Source: an uncultured Bacteroidales bacterium
GTDB lineage: Bacteria > Bacteroidota > Bacteroidia > Bacteroidales > Paludibacteraceae
Assembly (NCBI GenBank): GCA_946411385.1
Contig: CAMKDV010000009.1
Span: 89,554-153,553 of the forward strand
Length of the DNA: 64,000 nucleotides
Reading direction: 5' to 3'
The notes under the pieces are model-generated. The model ran no database searches and had not been told where the DNA came from. It worked only from the letters and a program-made list of their open reading frames with translations. This document shows, piece by piece, positions 1 through 7,867 of this stretch. The position numbers were made by a program, and so were the translations under genes. The stretch's first letter is position 1. Every line of letters starts with the position of its first letter.

Positions 1-1464
1 AGCTCTACATCGAACTATAACTGGAAGCCATTGGTGGGAGCATATCCGTCACAAAAAGCCATCAATCAAAATTGGCTCGAAAATGGCAAGAAGTACACGT
101 TCTGCGTGGATAAAGTAACTAACTTTGGTTTTTCTGCAACGCAGTTCTCGGTTGGATTGTATAACGGATCAACTACGCAGTTGGTTACTCTTGACATTAA
201 AGACGGCAGACAGACACACACGTTCACCGTTCCTGATGATGGTGCAAACTGGGGATTGATTATCTATCCTGCCGTGGCTGGTTCAACACAATACAAAGGT
301 GCGAACTTCTACAACCTTGCATTGTACGAGGGGGAGAAAGCGTCGAACTACTACAAGTCGTATGTCAAGCACCTGACGGACGCGATGAAAGGCACGACGG
401 ATGTAGCAGGCGGTCTTGTCATGACCAACGTCATGATGCTCAAGGACGAGCAAGGAAACGTACAGGCTGGCATGAGCGGATTGGTGGAGGATGATGAGAA
501 CGTGGCAATGTGGGCTGGTGGCACGTATCTGCAAGCATTGGAGGCAGCAGGTGGTACAGATAATGCCCTGCCCGTCCTACTGACAAAAAATGGACTGAAG
601 AGCCGTATCGGTTGTTTCCGTGTGGTTGACAAGGACACTGTATCAGTCAAGACGGACAATAACGAGATATTCATCTCAAACAAAGGTCTTTCCACTATCG
701 CGCCTATAACGACATCGCAGAGCGGTAGCGCATCTATCTCCTACAATTCCGGCAATATATATCCAATCGGAAGTGGCACGTCGGGAACTAAGTCAGCAGA
801 TATAAGTCAGACCTTTGTTGCATTAAACAAATCATTCACAAAGGGCAATTATCAAGTGACATCAGCAGCCGTTACCTTTATCATAAAGCTGTATAGTCAA
901 GCCGTGAGAGGATCAAGTAATAACTGGATTCGAACCGCCGGAGGATTATCGTCGGTTGAAATGTATGTCAAGGTGGCGGGTGTTGAGGTAGGACATGTTA
1001 CGTTAGCCAGCAACAAGACAAGCGATAGCACAGCATACGCAAGCGCACAAGCTTATGGAACAAACACAACGAGCATAGATGTTCCTCTTACGTCTAAAAC
1101 TATTTCATTCTCCTGCGATAAGACTTCAACCGTCGTGGTTGGATTCCGATTGACGGGTAGTTACACTATGACAGCAGGCGGAAGTGGTAGCTCATACGGA
1201 AGAATGTATATCGACAGCACTTCGGTAACGGTATCATCCAAGCAGACGGATAAATACGTTGTGCTTGCCAAGGACGGTATAGCCATTATCAACAGCAGCG
1301 ATGCGGCGTTCTATGTTAAGAACAGCAACGGAAGTCTTGATGTAAGGGCAACGGGATTACCAACATCAGAGCCTTCAAATCCGGGGCAGTTATGGAAAAA
1401 AACAATTTATTACAAAAATGCAAGCGGAAATACAGAGAACTCAACGGTTGTTTGCATCAAGTAG
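1..1464 (+). CDS. Phage tail or fibre protein, 5' end outside window
   Basis: The frame is open from the first base, so the gene starts left of the window; the TTG at 31 is only an internal codon. About 487 residues are seen. The N-terminal part resembles a carbohydrate-binding-like beta fold (WLENGKKYTFCVDK, then a YPAVAG/YNLALYEG segment). The middle has a helical stretch (DAMKGTTDVAGGLVMTNVMM), and the remainder is rich in Ser, Thr and Gly, as in fibre shafts. Such layered proteins sit at the tail tip of Bacteroidota phages. Its last 24 bp overlap the convergent lipoprotein gene at 1441-1896. No enzymatic motif is visible; the virion role is inferred from composition and from the phage context. 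Confidence 0.65.
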   Translation, partial: SSTSNYNWKPLVGAYPSQKAINQNWLENGKKYTFCVDKVTNFGFSATQFSVGLYNGSTTQLVTLDIKDGRQTHTFTVPDDGANWGLIIYPAVAGSTQYKGANFYNLALYEGEKASNYYKSYVKHLTDAMKGTTDVAGGLVMTNVMMLKDEQGNVQAGMSGLVEDDENVAMWAGGTYLQALEAAGGTDNALPVLLTKNGLKSRIGCFRVVDKDTVSVKTDNNEIFISNKGLSTIAPITTSQSGSASISYNSGNIYPIGSGTSGTKSADISQTFVALNKSFTKGNYQVTSAAVTFIIKLYSQAVRGSSNNWIRTAGGLSSVEMYVKVAGVEVGHVTLASNKTSDSTAYASAQAYGTNTTSIDVPLTSKTISFSCDKTSTVVVGFRLTGSYTMTAGGSGSSYGRMYIDSTSVTVSSKQTDKYVVLAKDGIAIINSSDAAFYVKNSNGSLDVRATGLPTSEPSNPGQLWKKTIYYKNASGNTENSTVVCIK

Positions 1465-1896
1465 TGAATAATCTCCCGCTTGGCTTGTTACGCAGGAAAG
1501 CGTTAACGTATCCTTGAATATGTATTCGTCTTTGTCGATGCCAAATATAAGAGTTAAATTCGGATAATTTAATTGATAGCGAGCCTCGTTGTAGTAATCC
1601 TCCATCGGCGTAAGGTCAGCGTGAATAGTACCATACCAAACAGCATGAATGTCATCTTGGAAAGTAATAACCTCCCAGAACTCCTCGTAGTCGTAGGCGT
1701 TGTTCCCCACTCCAGACCTGTCGCGTACGTATGTCTTGCCCTCGGGTGACCATGTGGCGGGATCGGCGGGCTGGTTGGTTTCAACTTCGGTGGTTTCACC
1801 GCCGCGTTTCTGCTCATCGGGGGTGTTGCTCTCGCAACCTGTTTCTGTTAGCATAATGGCAAATAGAATTAAAAGGATTGATGCATACTTTTTCAT
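1441..1896 (-). CDS. Prophage-encoded lipoprotein (cargo gene)
   Basis: This 151-residue protein starts with a clear type II signal peptide: MKKYASILLILFAIMLTETGC, with the lipobox LTETGC, so the mature protein should be lipid-anchored. The start at 1896 is preferred over an upstream ATG at 1929 because it places the lysine pair directly before the hydrophobic stretch. The mature part has an acidic, Thr-rich linker and then a globular domain rich in Tyr and Asp that I do not recognise. It is read against the neighbouring tail gene, overlaps its end by 24 bp, and has its own perfect promoter. That is the pattern of a lysogenic-conversion gene expressed from the prophage. A surface role, such as blocking superinfection, is inference. 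Confidence 0.75.
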   Translation of the reverse strand: MKKYASILLILFAIMLTETGCESNTPDEQKRGGETTEVETNQPADPATWSPEGKTYVRDRSGVGNNAYDYEEFWEVITFQDDIHAVWYGTIHADLTPMEDYYNEARYQLNYPNLTLIFGIDKDEYIFKDTLTLSCVTSQAGDYSLLDANNR

Positions 1897-1926
1897 ATCG
1901 TAGAGGGTTAGAGGGTTAAACTGGTG

Positions 1927-1958
1927 CAAAGGTACAAAAATATTTCCATTTTTGCAAA
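1927..1958 (-). promoter_or_regulatory. Bacteroidota promoter of the lipoprotein gene at 1896
   Basis: On the minus strand the -33 box TTTG (1955-1958) and the -7 box TACCTTTG (1927-1934) are separated by 20 nt, an exact match to the consensus. The start codon lies about 30 nt downstream. The leader carries the decamer AACCCTCTAC, which also occurs in the leader of the other prophage lipoprotein gene at 24096. Confidence 0.85.
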
Positions 1959-2041
1959 TAAATCATGCTATCCGATACACGATTATGCCAAAATTGTGCA
2001 GATTTTCATCTTTACCGCCCAATTCACCCCTTCTACTGCGT

Positions 2042-2455
2042 TCAATCCCCACCCTTCAATGAGGTACATGGTTGATCCTTCAACGCGTTGAAGTGTTCGC
2101 GCAGTCCGTCGGCGCTTTTCCGTTTGCCCTCCTCGGTGCGTTGTCCGCGTTGCCGCAGCGGTATGCCGAGAGCCTTGCAGGTGTGGCGTAGGCAGCTCTC
2201 CGACACGCAGAACAACGCAGCCAGCCGTTTGCGCGGCATGGTGGCGTAGTTGGCACGGAGGAACATCTTCTGATCTTCCGTCAGTTTGCCCGCCAACCCG
2301 CTGCCGCGTCCGACACGCTGCCGGAACAGGAAATCCTCGCATGCTATGCGGTCGATGGTGACAGGATGGAAATGCCTGTCGCAAAACCCTTGGTTGAGAC
2401 ACACGCCGTTGATGAACCGGCATTGTCCGCATCGCGTATCAGAATGTTGCTTCAT
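2042..2455 (-). CDS. Cys-cluster and helix-turn-helix DNA-binding-like protein
   Basis: The 137-residue protein opens with four cysteines (C9, C12, C19, C25 in CGQCRFINGVCLNQGFC), a likely small zinc site. After a linker it has a segment of about residues 60-95 (LTEDQKMFLRANYATMPRKR, LAALFCVSESCLRHTCKALG) that reads as a helix-turn-helix of the kind found in small phage regulators. The tail is basic. Start at 2455 is chosen because the protein begins MKQHSDTRCGQC and overlaps the upstream gene by 17 bp, as in translationally coupled phage operons; the longer frame upstream is a shadow of that gene. It is the last gene of the leftward operon. A regulatory role is inferred. Confidence 0.7.
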   Translation of the reverse strand: MKQHSDTRCGQCRFINGVCLNQGFCDRHFHPVTIDRIACEDFLFRQRVGRGSGLAGKLTEDQKMFLRANYATMPRKRLAALFCVSESCLRHTCKALGIPLRQRGQRTEEGKRKSADGLREHFNALKDQPCTSLKGGD

Positions 2456-2759
2456 TGTTAGATGGGTTTTCGTCCCGAAGTTCGGGCGGTATAATGTCGC
2501 CTGTAGTATAGCCGTTCTCATAGCGTGGTGCAGGGTTGACCTTATCCGTCTCAAGAAAGACGGACACGCCGAGTTTTCGGAGTTCCAGGATGTAGCGTTG
2601 TGCATCGGCTTGTGGCTGGTAGTTGCCGCCACGCGGCACAAAGCACCGCATGACCTGCCACCATCCGTCAAAGTACGCCTTGACGAACACAGTGCCTACA
2701 GGGACACGTGCAGTCATACCATCGTAAAGGCGTATGTCTTGTAGTTCGGGAGTGTTCAT
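2439..2759 (-). CDS. Phage hypothetical protein
   Basis: The 106-residue protein has a compact beta-rich N-terminal half (ELQDIRLYDGMTARVPVGTV, FVKAYFDGWWQVMRCFVP) followed by a helix-rich part (QADAQRYILELRKLGVSVFL) and a polar tail. I recognise no named family. It lies in the leftward operon, overlapping the next gene by 17 bp. Base composition and spacing match its neighbours, so it is probably a real gene. Confidence 0.6.
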   Translation of the reverse strand: MNTPELQDIRLYDGMTARVPVGTVFVKAYFDGWWQVMRCFVPRGGNYQPQADAQRYILELRKLGVSVFLETDKVNPAPRYENGYTTGDIIPPELRDENPSNNEATF

Positions 2760-2789
2760 AATGAGTGTGTAGTATTTCTATGAGGAAAG

Positions 2790-2969
2790 TTATAGTCTTC
2801 CTGCCCTGTGCTGGTTTTCCTGCTGTATCTGCCACCGCGTGGTGATGTTCTTGACGCGGTTATTGGAGTGCAGTCCGTTCTGCGCGGCGCAGCCCGTGAG
2901 CAAGCTCGCCATGAGTACGACGAGTATGCTCAAGAGCAGCGCTATGATGATGTCTAATCTTCTGTGCAT
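2790..2969 (-). CDS. Small phage lipoprotein, 59 residues
   Basis: Reading leftward from an ATG at 2969, the frame gives MHRRLDIIIALLLSILVVLM, then ASLLTGCAAQNG: a basic n-region, a long hydrophobic core and the lipobox LTGC, followed by about 30 polar residues ending ENQHRAGRL. This is a textbook type II signal peptide on a very short protein. It lies 3 bp after the end of the gene at 2972, inside the leftward operon. Short lipoproteins of this build occur in many Bacteroidota phages; a lysis or surface role cannot be told from sequence. Confidence 0.65.
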   Translation of the reverse strand: MHRRLDIIIALLLSILVVLMASLLTGCAAQNGLHSNNRVKNITTRWQIQQENQHRAGRL

Positions 2970-2971
2970 GG

Positions 2972-3601
2972 TTACAGGTCTTCCTTTGGGTCGTTGGTCG
3001 TTCCTACAAGGTTCTCGTTACCCTCGTAGGGTATGCAAAATTCCGTAATTCTACGCCCCATTGTAATATATCTATTGTGCTCATAGTCGTAATGGGAGAA
3101 GAAAGTAATGTCCCAAACGGCAGCTTCGCAGTTCCTCACCAGCACCTTGTCGTACGGCCTGAACTCATACGCAGGCTTGGCGATTGGAAGATCGAGGTAG
3201 ATAGCCTGTGTGTTGTCGTTAGGCTCATCTGTGTTTGCGCCTTGGCGGTCGTGCATGGTGGCATAGTTCCTGCCCTCAACGGTGACGATAATACGGTCGT
3301 CCTTGGTCTCGCCAATGATCGTCACGGGCTTGCCTTCAAAGGTAACGATGCGTCCATCGGCTTTGCCTTGATTGATAGCTACGGCGGTGTCGTACTGGAA
3401 CGGCACACGCTTGAATGATTTGTTTTTGCTCATGTTGTTTTTGTTTTGGTTGTTGTTCTCGCTGCATCTATCTGCCACGTCGAGGATAGCCTTCAGCAGA
3501 TCTCTTTGTGCGAGGAATGTCATCATCTCAACCTCTCCGCGAGTGAACTTGTGTCCGATACCGTGTTGGATGACGCGGTAACTGAAATTTCCTTTTCCCA
3601 T
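2972..3601 (-). CDS. Phage hypothetical protein, possibly two coupled genes
   Basis: The 209-residue frame has two unlike halves. Residues 1-45 are helical (GEVEMMTFLAQRDLLKAILD). An Asn/Gln/Lys-rich joint (SENNNQNKNN) leads to a methionine at residue 56 that starts a second unit, MSKNKSFKRVPFQYDTAVAI, of beta-rich character. The joint's DNA is A-rich in sense (runs of AACAAAAAC), which in Bacteroidota is a good translation-initiation context, so the second half may also be made from an internal start at 3436. Whether this is one protein, two products, or a fusion is unresolved. No named domain was recognised. Confidence 0.6.
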   Translation of the reverse strand: MGKGNFSYRVIQHGIGHKFTRGEVEMMTFLAQRDLLKAILDVADRCSENNNQNKNNMSKNKSFKRVPFQYDTAVAINQGKADGRIVTFEGKPVTIIGETKDDRIIVTVEGRNYATMHDRQGANTDEPNDNTQAIYLDLPIAKPAYEFRPYDKVLVRNCEAAVWDITFFSHYDYEHNRYITMGRRITEFCIPYEGNENLVGTTNDPKEDL

Positions 3602-3604
3602 ACT

Positions 3605-4423
3605 TTATTTCTTATTAAACAGATTATAGTCTGCTCCGACGCAGAACCAATGGTCGAAACACTTGTCCGTGCGCTCAATCTTCAGGAACTCCGGCACACT
3701 GTCTTTCCAATAGACTTTGACTTCCTCTTTGCTGAAGAAGTTGTGACGGTGAATCATGTCGTTCACGTTACAAACGAACTGCCACACCTCTTCCGGCGTG
3801 TAGTTACGTTTGCCCGTCAGCAGCCCTATCTTGTAGAGGTCGCAGTGTCCGATCGTCTTGGCTATCATGTCGTAACTCTTGCCAAGGTCAATCACCGGCT
3901 CAATACTTGCAAAAGTCTTGAAGCCTCGGTGGTAGAGTTCTTTCATTTTGAATATGCGTTCGGCGTTGGTGCTGGCGAGCGGTTCTTTGTCGTCGCAGCC
4001 GGTTAGCGTGAAACCGAAGGCTATACTGTCGCGGTGTATGTCATAATAGGAACTCACATCGAAGTCTGCACGCTTGGTGAGTATCTTCACAGGCACGTCT
4101 TCGTCTATACAGATGTCTATGGCGGCGAACGTAAGCCCTTGAGTCTCCGGCAGCATCGGATCGGAGGTAAAGGTGAAGAATAGTCCATGCTTGCGCAGTT
4201 CGGACAGGTTAGCCATCAGTTCACGTCCGAAGGTCTCGATGGCATCGTCTTCATCCTTGAAGCACTTCTTGAGAGTTGCTTTCGGTGCTCCCATCGCATG
4301 TCCGAGGATGCCACGTTTGCAGTAGCAGTAGGCGCAGTCGTTGGAACATCCGACATAGAAGTTACAGGCATATTTGGCATATTCGCCTGCCTTGCCTTTG
4401 GGCATGTAGATTGCTTTACTCAT
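3605..4423 (-). CDS. Radical SAM protein (spore photoproduct lyase/DUF5131-like)
   Basis: The 272-residue protein carries CNFYVGCSNDCAYCYCKRG with Cys 26, 30 and 33 in a CxxxCxxC arrangement, the ligand set for the 4Fe-4S cluster of radical S-adenosylmethionine enzymes. The following barrel shows the alternating pattern expected (FFTFTSDPMLPETQ, VPVKILTKRAD, FKTFASIEPVIDLG), and the spacing resembles the group related to spore photoproduct lyase and DUF5131 proteins, which often occur in phages. Substrate is unknown; nucleic acid is a guess from the family. It sits 4 bp after the GNAT-like gene in the leftward operon. Confidence 0.85.
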   Translation of the reverse strand: MSKAIYMPKGKAGEYAKYACNFYVGCSNDCAYCYCKRGILGHAMGAPKATLKKCFKDEDDAIETFGRELMANLSELRKHGLFFTFTSDPMLPETQGLTFAAIDICIDEDVPVKILTKRADFDVSSYYDIHRDSIAFGFTLTGCDDKEPLASTNAERIFKMKELYHRGFKTFASIEPVIDLGKSYDMIAKTIGHCDLYKIGLLTGKRNYTPEEVWQFVCNVNDMIHRHNFFSKEEVKVYWKDSVPEFLKIERTDKCFDHWFCVGADYNLFNKK

Positions 4424-4427
4424 AGAC

Positions 4428-4766
4428 TTAATTGTTTGATTGAATTATATAACCTCTTTTCTGGTACATCTGACGCACATAGTCAGGTGCCCAACTATCT
4501 ACATATACAAGGATGTGTTCGCGAATATGACGGAATCGCATCTCCATATAATCGAGCATAGCATGACAATAACCGCGTTCTCTGAATATGGAATCGACAT
4601 AGACATTAGACAGGATCATCACATTCTCGTTCGGATAGAATGACAGACGGCAATGCGAATAGCCGTGTTCCTCCATTATCTCGATATGGTTTGCGGATGT
4701 GTTACCATCCTTATCGCGCCAAGTCTCCTGGCACACGATAAATTTAAGTTCTTTTCTCATACCCAT
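4428..4766 (-). CDS. GNAT-family N-acetyltransferase-like protein
   Basis: The 112-residue protein has the GNAT core order: a strand pair (ENVMILSNVYVDSIF), then the turn and helix RERGYCHAMLDYMEMRF in the acetyl-CoA pyrophosphate-binding position, a strand (ILVYVDSW) and the typical C-terminal YVRQMYQKRGYI motif. The first strands are short, so it is near the minimal size for the fold. The acceptor is unknown. Its start overlaps the end of the upstream gene by 10 bp. Confidence 0.7.
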   Translation of the reverse strand: MGMRKELKFIVCQETWRDKDGNTSANHIEIMEEHGYSHCRLSFYPNENVMILSNVYVDSIFRERGYCHAMLDYMEMRFRHIREHILVYVDSWAPDYVRQMYQKRGYIIQSNN

Positions 4767-5191
4767 TGCTTTACTTTATTGATGTATGTCGGCGGCACAT
4801 AGAAATTGATATTGCCATTCTCCAGAGCGTCTATCTCTTTCGTCAGCGCGTCAATCTTCTTTTGCCGGTCTTCCTCTCCGAATCCGAAAAGGTCACCAGC
4901 CGCAGCCTCTCTCTGGCTCTTTCTCAATGCGCCTCGCTTGTGCTTGAGCAGAGAGATGGTCTTTTCCGTGATATAGTCTTCGCCACACTTGACATCCTGC
5001 CTTCCGATGAACAGAATGACATGCCTGCGAGGATGTTTCACCTTGACAAGCGCGGCCAGATACTCAAAGTACCATTTCCACCGGATGGCGAAATCGACCG
5101 ACATCTTGTAGCGGTAGTATATCACATCCTCGATAATGTGGCTGTCAGGATAAGACACCGAGATTTTTATAGCCGTGCTTTCTTCTGTCAT
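4757..5191 (-). CDS. Phage hypothetical protein
   Basis: The 144-residue protein starts MTEESTAIKISVSYPDSHII. The start at 5191 follows a strong Shine-Dalgarno stretch (GGAAAGGAGAG), and the longer upstream frame is a shadow. Residues 1-75 look like an alpha/beta domain with a strand HVILFIG; residues 85-130 are a charged helix (REAAAGDLFGFGEEDRQKKI, DALTKEIDALENG) with coiled-coil potential. No family was recognised. Confidence 0.6.
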   Translation of the reverse strand: MTEESTAIKISVSYPDSHIIEDVIYYRYKMSVDFAIRWKWYFEYLAALVKVKHPRRHVILFIGRQDVKCGEDYITEKTISLLKHKRGALRKSQREAAAGDLFGFGEEDRQKKIDALTKEIDALENGNINFYVPPTYINKVKQWV

Positions 5192-5207
5192 ATCTCTCCT
5201 TTCCGGG

Positions 5208-5306
5208 CTAATCGGCGTGCCAGTTGGCTGCTGCCTGCGCCCATTGATTAAACTGCCGTTTCCGTATGTACATCGCCATACGCACAATCAAATACATCGT
5301 TATCAT
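5208..5306 (-). CDS. Very small phage protein, 32 residues
   Basis: An ATG at 5306 overlaps the TGA of the upstream gene in the ATGA form typical of coupled translation. It reads MITMYLIVRMAMYIRKRQFN, then 12 residues ending WHAD. The first half is hydrophobic and the second basic, which suggests a small membrane-associated peptide. The frame fills an otherwise empty 110-bp gap, and the stop leaves room for the ribosome-binding site of the next gene. Function unknown. Confidence 0.45.
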   Translation of the reverse strand: MITMYLIVRMAMYIRKRQFNQWAQAAANWHAD

Positions 5307-5767
5307 GCTTTGCGTACTACGATCTTGTGTTCAACCTCACATTGCTTCATTGCGTTCTGCAACTCGTGAACATATTGACATGCCCCGTCGTATCTCTTAA
5401 ACCCACCTGCTTTCGTCTCGTAATTGATAGAGATGCCGATATAATCAGAGATTGTCACATACACCGTTTTTAGTGGATGTGGCCTGTAGCCGGGAGAGCA
5501 AGGAGTGTATAAGATATACTGACATTTAGCAAAAGTCACCTCCTCGCGAACGAATCCACTTTCCTCAAGTATCTCTGGAGTGAGTTTAAGCGGAACCACA
5601 GAGTAAATCTGATTGCCAAGTTCACCGGCTTCTTCCAGTTCTATTACACCATGCGACAAGCTACTAACTCGCATAGGTATCTGTTTATACACAGGATGAT
5701 TATCCACATCATCCACTTGGATTTCAACGGCAACCCAGTTGCCTACCATTAAGTCTTCGGCTTTCAT
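5303..5767 (-). CDS. Phage paralogue family protein A (1 of 4)
   Basis: The 154-residue protein has the three blocks shared with the genes at 7857, 8996 and 9397: the start MKAEDLMVGNWV, the middle KLTPEILEESGF and the C-terminal YVHELQNAMK. The first block forms a small beta barrel-like unit; the middle is variable. I know this architecture as a frequent uncharacterised family in Bacteroidota phages. It starts at 5767 with no overlap to the ASCH gene. No catalytic motif is visible, so a binding or adaptor role is possible but unsupported. Confidence 0.75.
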   Translation of the reverse strand: MKAEDLMVGNWVAVEIQVDDVDNHPVYKQIPMRVSSLSHGVIELEEAGELGNQIYSVVPLKLTPEILEESGFVREEVTFAKCQYILYTPCSPGYRPHPLKTVYVTISDYIGISINYETKAGGFKRYDGACQYVHELQNAMKQCEVEHKIVVRKA

Positions 5768-5770
5768 ATA

Positions 5771-6427
5771 TCATTCATTCAATTTAGAAAAGTCATTTAC
5801 ATATTCGAATGTGTACGCATATACGAGGGGGTTGCTCTCCCATGTTCCTTTGCCGGACACTTTGTCAATGAGGGCAGCAAAAGCCTTGCGTGGAGTGTCA
5901 AACCACTTCCTCTTTTTGTGGGTGTCAAGCGTTGAGTCATACGCATATCCTTTCATTTTAGGATTTGCTGGAATGGGATTATGCTCGTAGATACCCTCAC
6001 GCAGACAATCCTCCTCGCTGATGTCTTGCAGGTACTCGACTTTTAATCCGGTCATACGGATGTGATGTGGCATGTACTCCGGCTTGACGAACATCTTATT
6101 GCTCATACCGGCTCTGTCTTCTAATCCAAACGAGAACCCTCTACCATATCCTTTTGACCACTCTTCTATAACATCCTTATAGCTCTGTGCAATTGCTACA
6201 ACCTCTCCGACCTTGTATGGCGGATTGAATATGTGCTCACATGTTACCATGTTAAGCACGGCATCTTGGACGGAAATACGTTCAAGCGAACCTTCGTAAT
6301 ACTCCTGCTGGAACGCTTTCACTTTGTCTGTAATTTTCTTTGGAACCAGCCTGCGTGTCATGGTCTTGCGTCCATCTAACACGGCTTGTGTCAGTCCGTA
6401 CTTGTCATTGAACATTATTTTTTTCAT
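5771..6427 (-). CDS. ASCH/PUA-like domain protein
   Basis: The 218-residue protein begins MKKIMFNDKYGLTQAVLDGR, then KTMTRRL, the signature entry of phage ASCH-domain proteins, which share the RNA-binding-like PUA fold. The middle contains YKVGEVVAIAQSYKD, the strand typical of that fold. The start at 6427 is set by a perfect AGGAGG ribosome-binding site 8 nt upstream, which excludes the longer frame. Family members are thought to bind RNA or modified nucleosides; the ligand here is unknown. It follows the small gene at 6429-6599 with only 1 bp between. Confidence 0.8.
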   Translation of the reverse strand: MKKIMFNDKYGLTQAVLDGRKTMTRRLVPKKITDKVKAFQQEYYEGSLERISVQDAVLNMVTCEHIFNPPYKVGEVVAIAQSYKDVIEEWSKGYGRGFSFGLEDRAGMSNKMFVKPEYMPHHIRMTGLKVEYLQDISEEDCLREGIYEHNPIPANPKMKGYAYDSTLDTHKKRKWFDTPRKAFAALIDKVSGKGTWESNPLVYAYTFEYVNDFSKLNE

Positions 6428-6428
6428 G

Positions 6429-6599
6429 TTAGTCCTCCTCGTTAGTTTCAAACACATTCTCAATTTCAGCGTTCGATGCTAATGTTTGTACGTTGGAATA
6501 TGAATAACGCTCTTTTTCGGCTATTTCGTATGCCTCTTCTTCATCTTTCGCATCTACGACGAACGAAAGATAACTATGTAAATCTACCCGAAACTTCAT
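6429..6599 (-). CDS. Small phage protein, DpnD/PcfM-like, 56 residues
   Basis: The frame from ATG 6599 encodes a beta strand (MKFRVDLHSYLSFVVDA) followed by an acidic helix (KDEEEAYEIAEKE) and a short tail. This strand-then-EEA-helix layout resembles small DpnD/PcfM-type phage proteins. It supplies the AGGAGG ribosome-binding site of the ASCH gene at its 3' end (GAGGAGGAC) and fits exactly between its neighbours. Function unknown. Confidence 0.65.
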   Translation of the reverse strand: MKFRVDLHSYLSFVVDAKDEEEAYEIAEKERYSYSNVQTLASNAEIENVFETNEED

Positions 6600-6611
6600 T
6601 TTCTTCTCCTT

Positions 6612-7013
6612 TTATCGTTCTGCGTTGTTGTGTGTGTTGCCGACAACCTCTATTTTCTCTTTCCAATGCTCAAGTCCGGCGTAGGAGCTGCTGCCAATCT
6701 GCTTGCCGATAAAGCCCGTGTCATGCCAAACGACAATGTATCGAATATTCGGGTCACCCATGTGGTAGATGTCGCCATCATAGATGTCTGTGCCGTTCTT
6801 GTCTTGCAAACCTGTGAACTCGCAAACCGTGTCAAGGTCGATAGGGGCAACGGTGTCATACTGGCTGTGGATGTGCGGATGAGCACAGCGTGTGTGCAGG
6901 TCTCCCTCTATCCATTGCCCATTGTGCATGTGATGTTTAATACGATGCAAACTGTAAGCTCTCGGGTCATCCTCCGGGAACTTGATTTTTGCTTTGAATT
7001 TGATTTGTCTCAT
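6612..7013 (-). CDS. YopX family protein
   Basis: The 133-residue protein opens MRQIKFKAKIKF, has the family signature FTGLQDKNGTDIYDGDIYHM in the middle and ends VVGNTHNNAE. These blocks define the YopX family (Pfam PF09643), widespread in phages and plasmids. Its molecular role is not established. It overlaps the upstream gene by 4 bp (ATGA). Confidence 0.9.
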   Translation of the reverse strand: MRQIKFKAKIKFPEDDPRAYSLHRIKHHMHNGQWIEGDLHTRCAHPHIHSQYDTVAPIDLDTVCEFTGLQDKNGTDIYDGDIYHMGDPNIRYIVVWHDTGFIGKQIGSSSYAGLEHWKEKIEVVGNTHNNAER

Positions 7014-7423
7014 AATTGTACTGTTTTCGTTGTTTTATCTCTGATGGTTATATATCCTCTTCGCTCCAAGCCTTCAAGCAACTCGCTCAAATGCGCGCCA
7101 AGTTGAGTGAGGTTGTGCAACTCTGCGACTGTTACTTCGTGCCCTTGCTTGCGCAGTTTGTTGCAGATCATGATCATTGTCAGCAGCCCTTTCTCCTCCA
7201 GCGTCAGGCATCGGTCGAAAATATGGATGTGATTGGCATCTTCCTGCGTCAGCACGCAAAGGTGGTATGGATGTTCGTACACATACTCTATACCTTTGAG
7301 AACAGCCTGTTCGATTTGGTCGTAGTCGTAGATTTCTTCGCCCCCTACTCCGCCATCAGTACGCACGGCGTGCTCATCGGCGTATTCTTCGGCAAACTTC
7401 TTTTGGTCATCGGTGAATTTCAT
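7010..7423 (-). CDS. Winged-helix-like phage protein
   Basis: The 137-residue protein starts MKFTDDQKKFAEEYADEHAV; the start at 7423 gives the 4-bp overlap with the upstream gene seen throughout this operon. Residues 78-137 read as a winged helix: LTLEEKGLLTMIMICNKLRK, VTVAELHNLTQLGAHLSELL, then GLERRGYITI. That is the pattern of replication-initiator or regulator HTH domains in phages. DNA binding is inferred. Confidence 0.65.
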   Translation of the reverse strand: MKFTDDQKKFAEEYADEHAVRTDGGVGGEEIYDYDQIEQAVLKGIEYVYEHPYHLCVLTQEDANHIHIFDRCLTLEEKGLLTMIMICNKLRKQGHEVTVAELHNLTQLGAHLSELLEGLERRGYITIRDKTTKTVQL

Positions 7424-7857
7424 AATACAATCTCCTTTGTTATTCCGCACAACTTGAAAGCGTGCTGAAGTTCGTGAATATATGATATTATGCCATTGAA
7501 CGATTGGCGGTGGTTGGTCTCTATCCGTAGAAGCCATTCGCCTTTATACAGCCGCAACGATATATAAAACACATATCCGAAGTCGCCCTCATCGAGTTCT
7601 TCGCATAGCTTCCAATTCCTTGCTTTGGTCAATGGCTTGCCCCATGCGTCCGTGCGGATGTCTTCCTCAAAACCGTTGTGCTCTAATATCTCGGGCGTGA
7701 TGGGGATCGGTTGAATTTCTTTATCAACTTCTCGCCAGCATCGCTCTCCGATCTCTACTACGCCATCGCTCCAAGCCGTTTTGATTTGCCCTGATGCTCT
7801 ACCGTGCATGACGGGATAAGTCATCCAATCACCGACCATCAAATCTGTTGCTTTCAT
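7420..7857 (-). CDS. Phage paralogue family protein B (2 of 4)
   Basis: The 145-residue protein carries the shared blocks MKATDLMVGDW, ITPEILEHNGF and YIHELQHAFKLCGITKEIVL. The central part has its own aromatic-rich strands (FGYVFYISLRLYKGEWLL). The start at 7857 is fixed by alignment with the paralogues. It ends with the ATGA overlap into the winged-helix gene. Confidence 0.75.
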   Translation of the reverse strand: MKATDLMVGDWMTYPVMHGRASGQIKTAWSDGVVEIGERCWREVDKEIQPIPITPEILEHNGFEEDIRTDAWGKPLTKARNWKLCEELDEGDFGYVFYISLRLYKGEWLLRIETNHRQSFNGIISYIHELQHAFKLCGITKEIVL

Positions 7858-7867
7858 CTTTGTCTTT

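Noticed and set aside
1983..2432. 149-codon frame overlapping the gene at 2042
   Set aside because: It is in another frame of a gene with clear Cys and HTH motifs, and has Arg/His-rich shadow composition.
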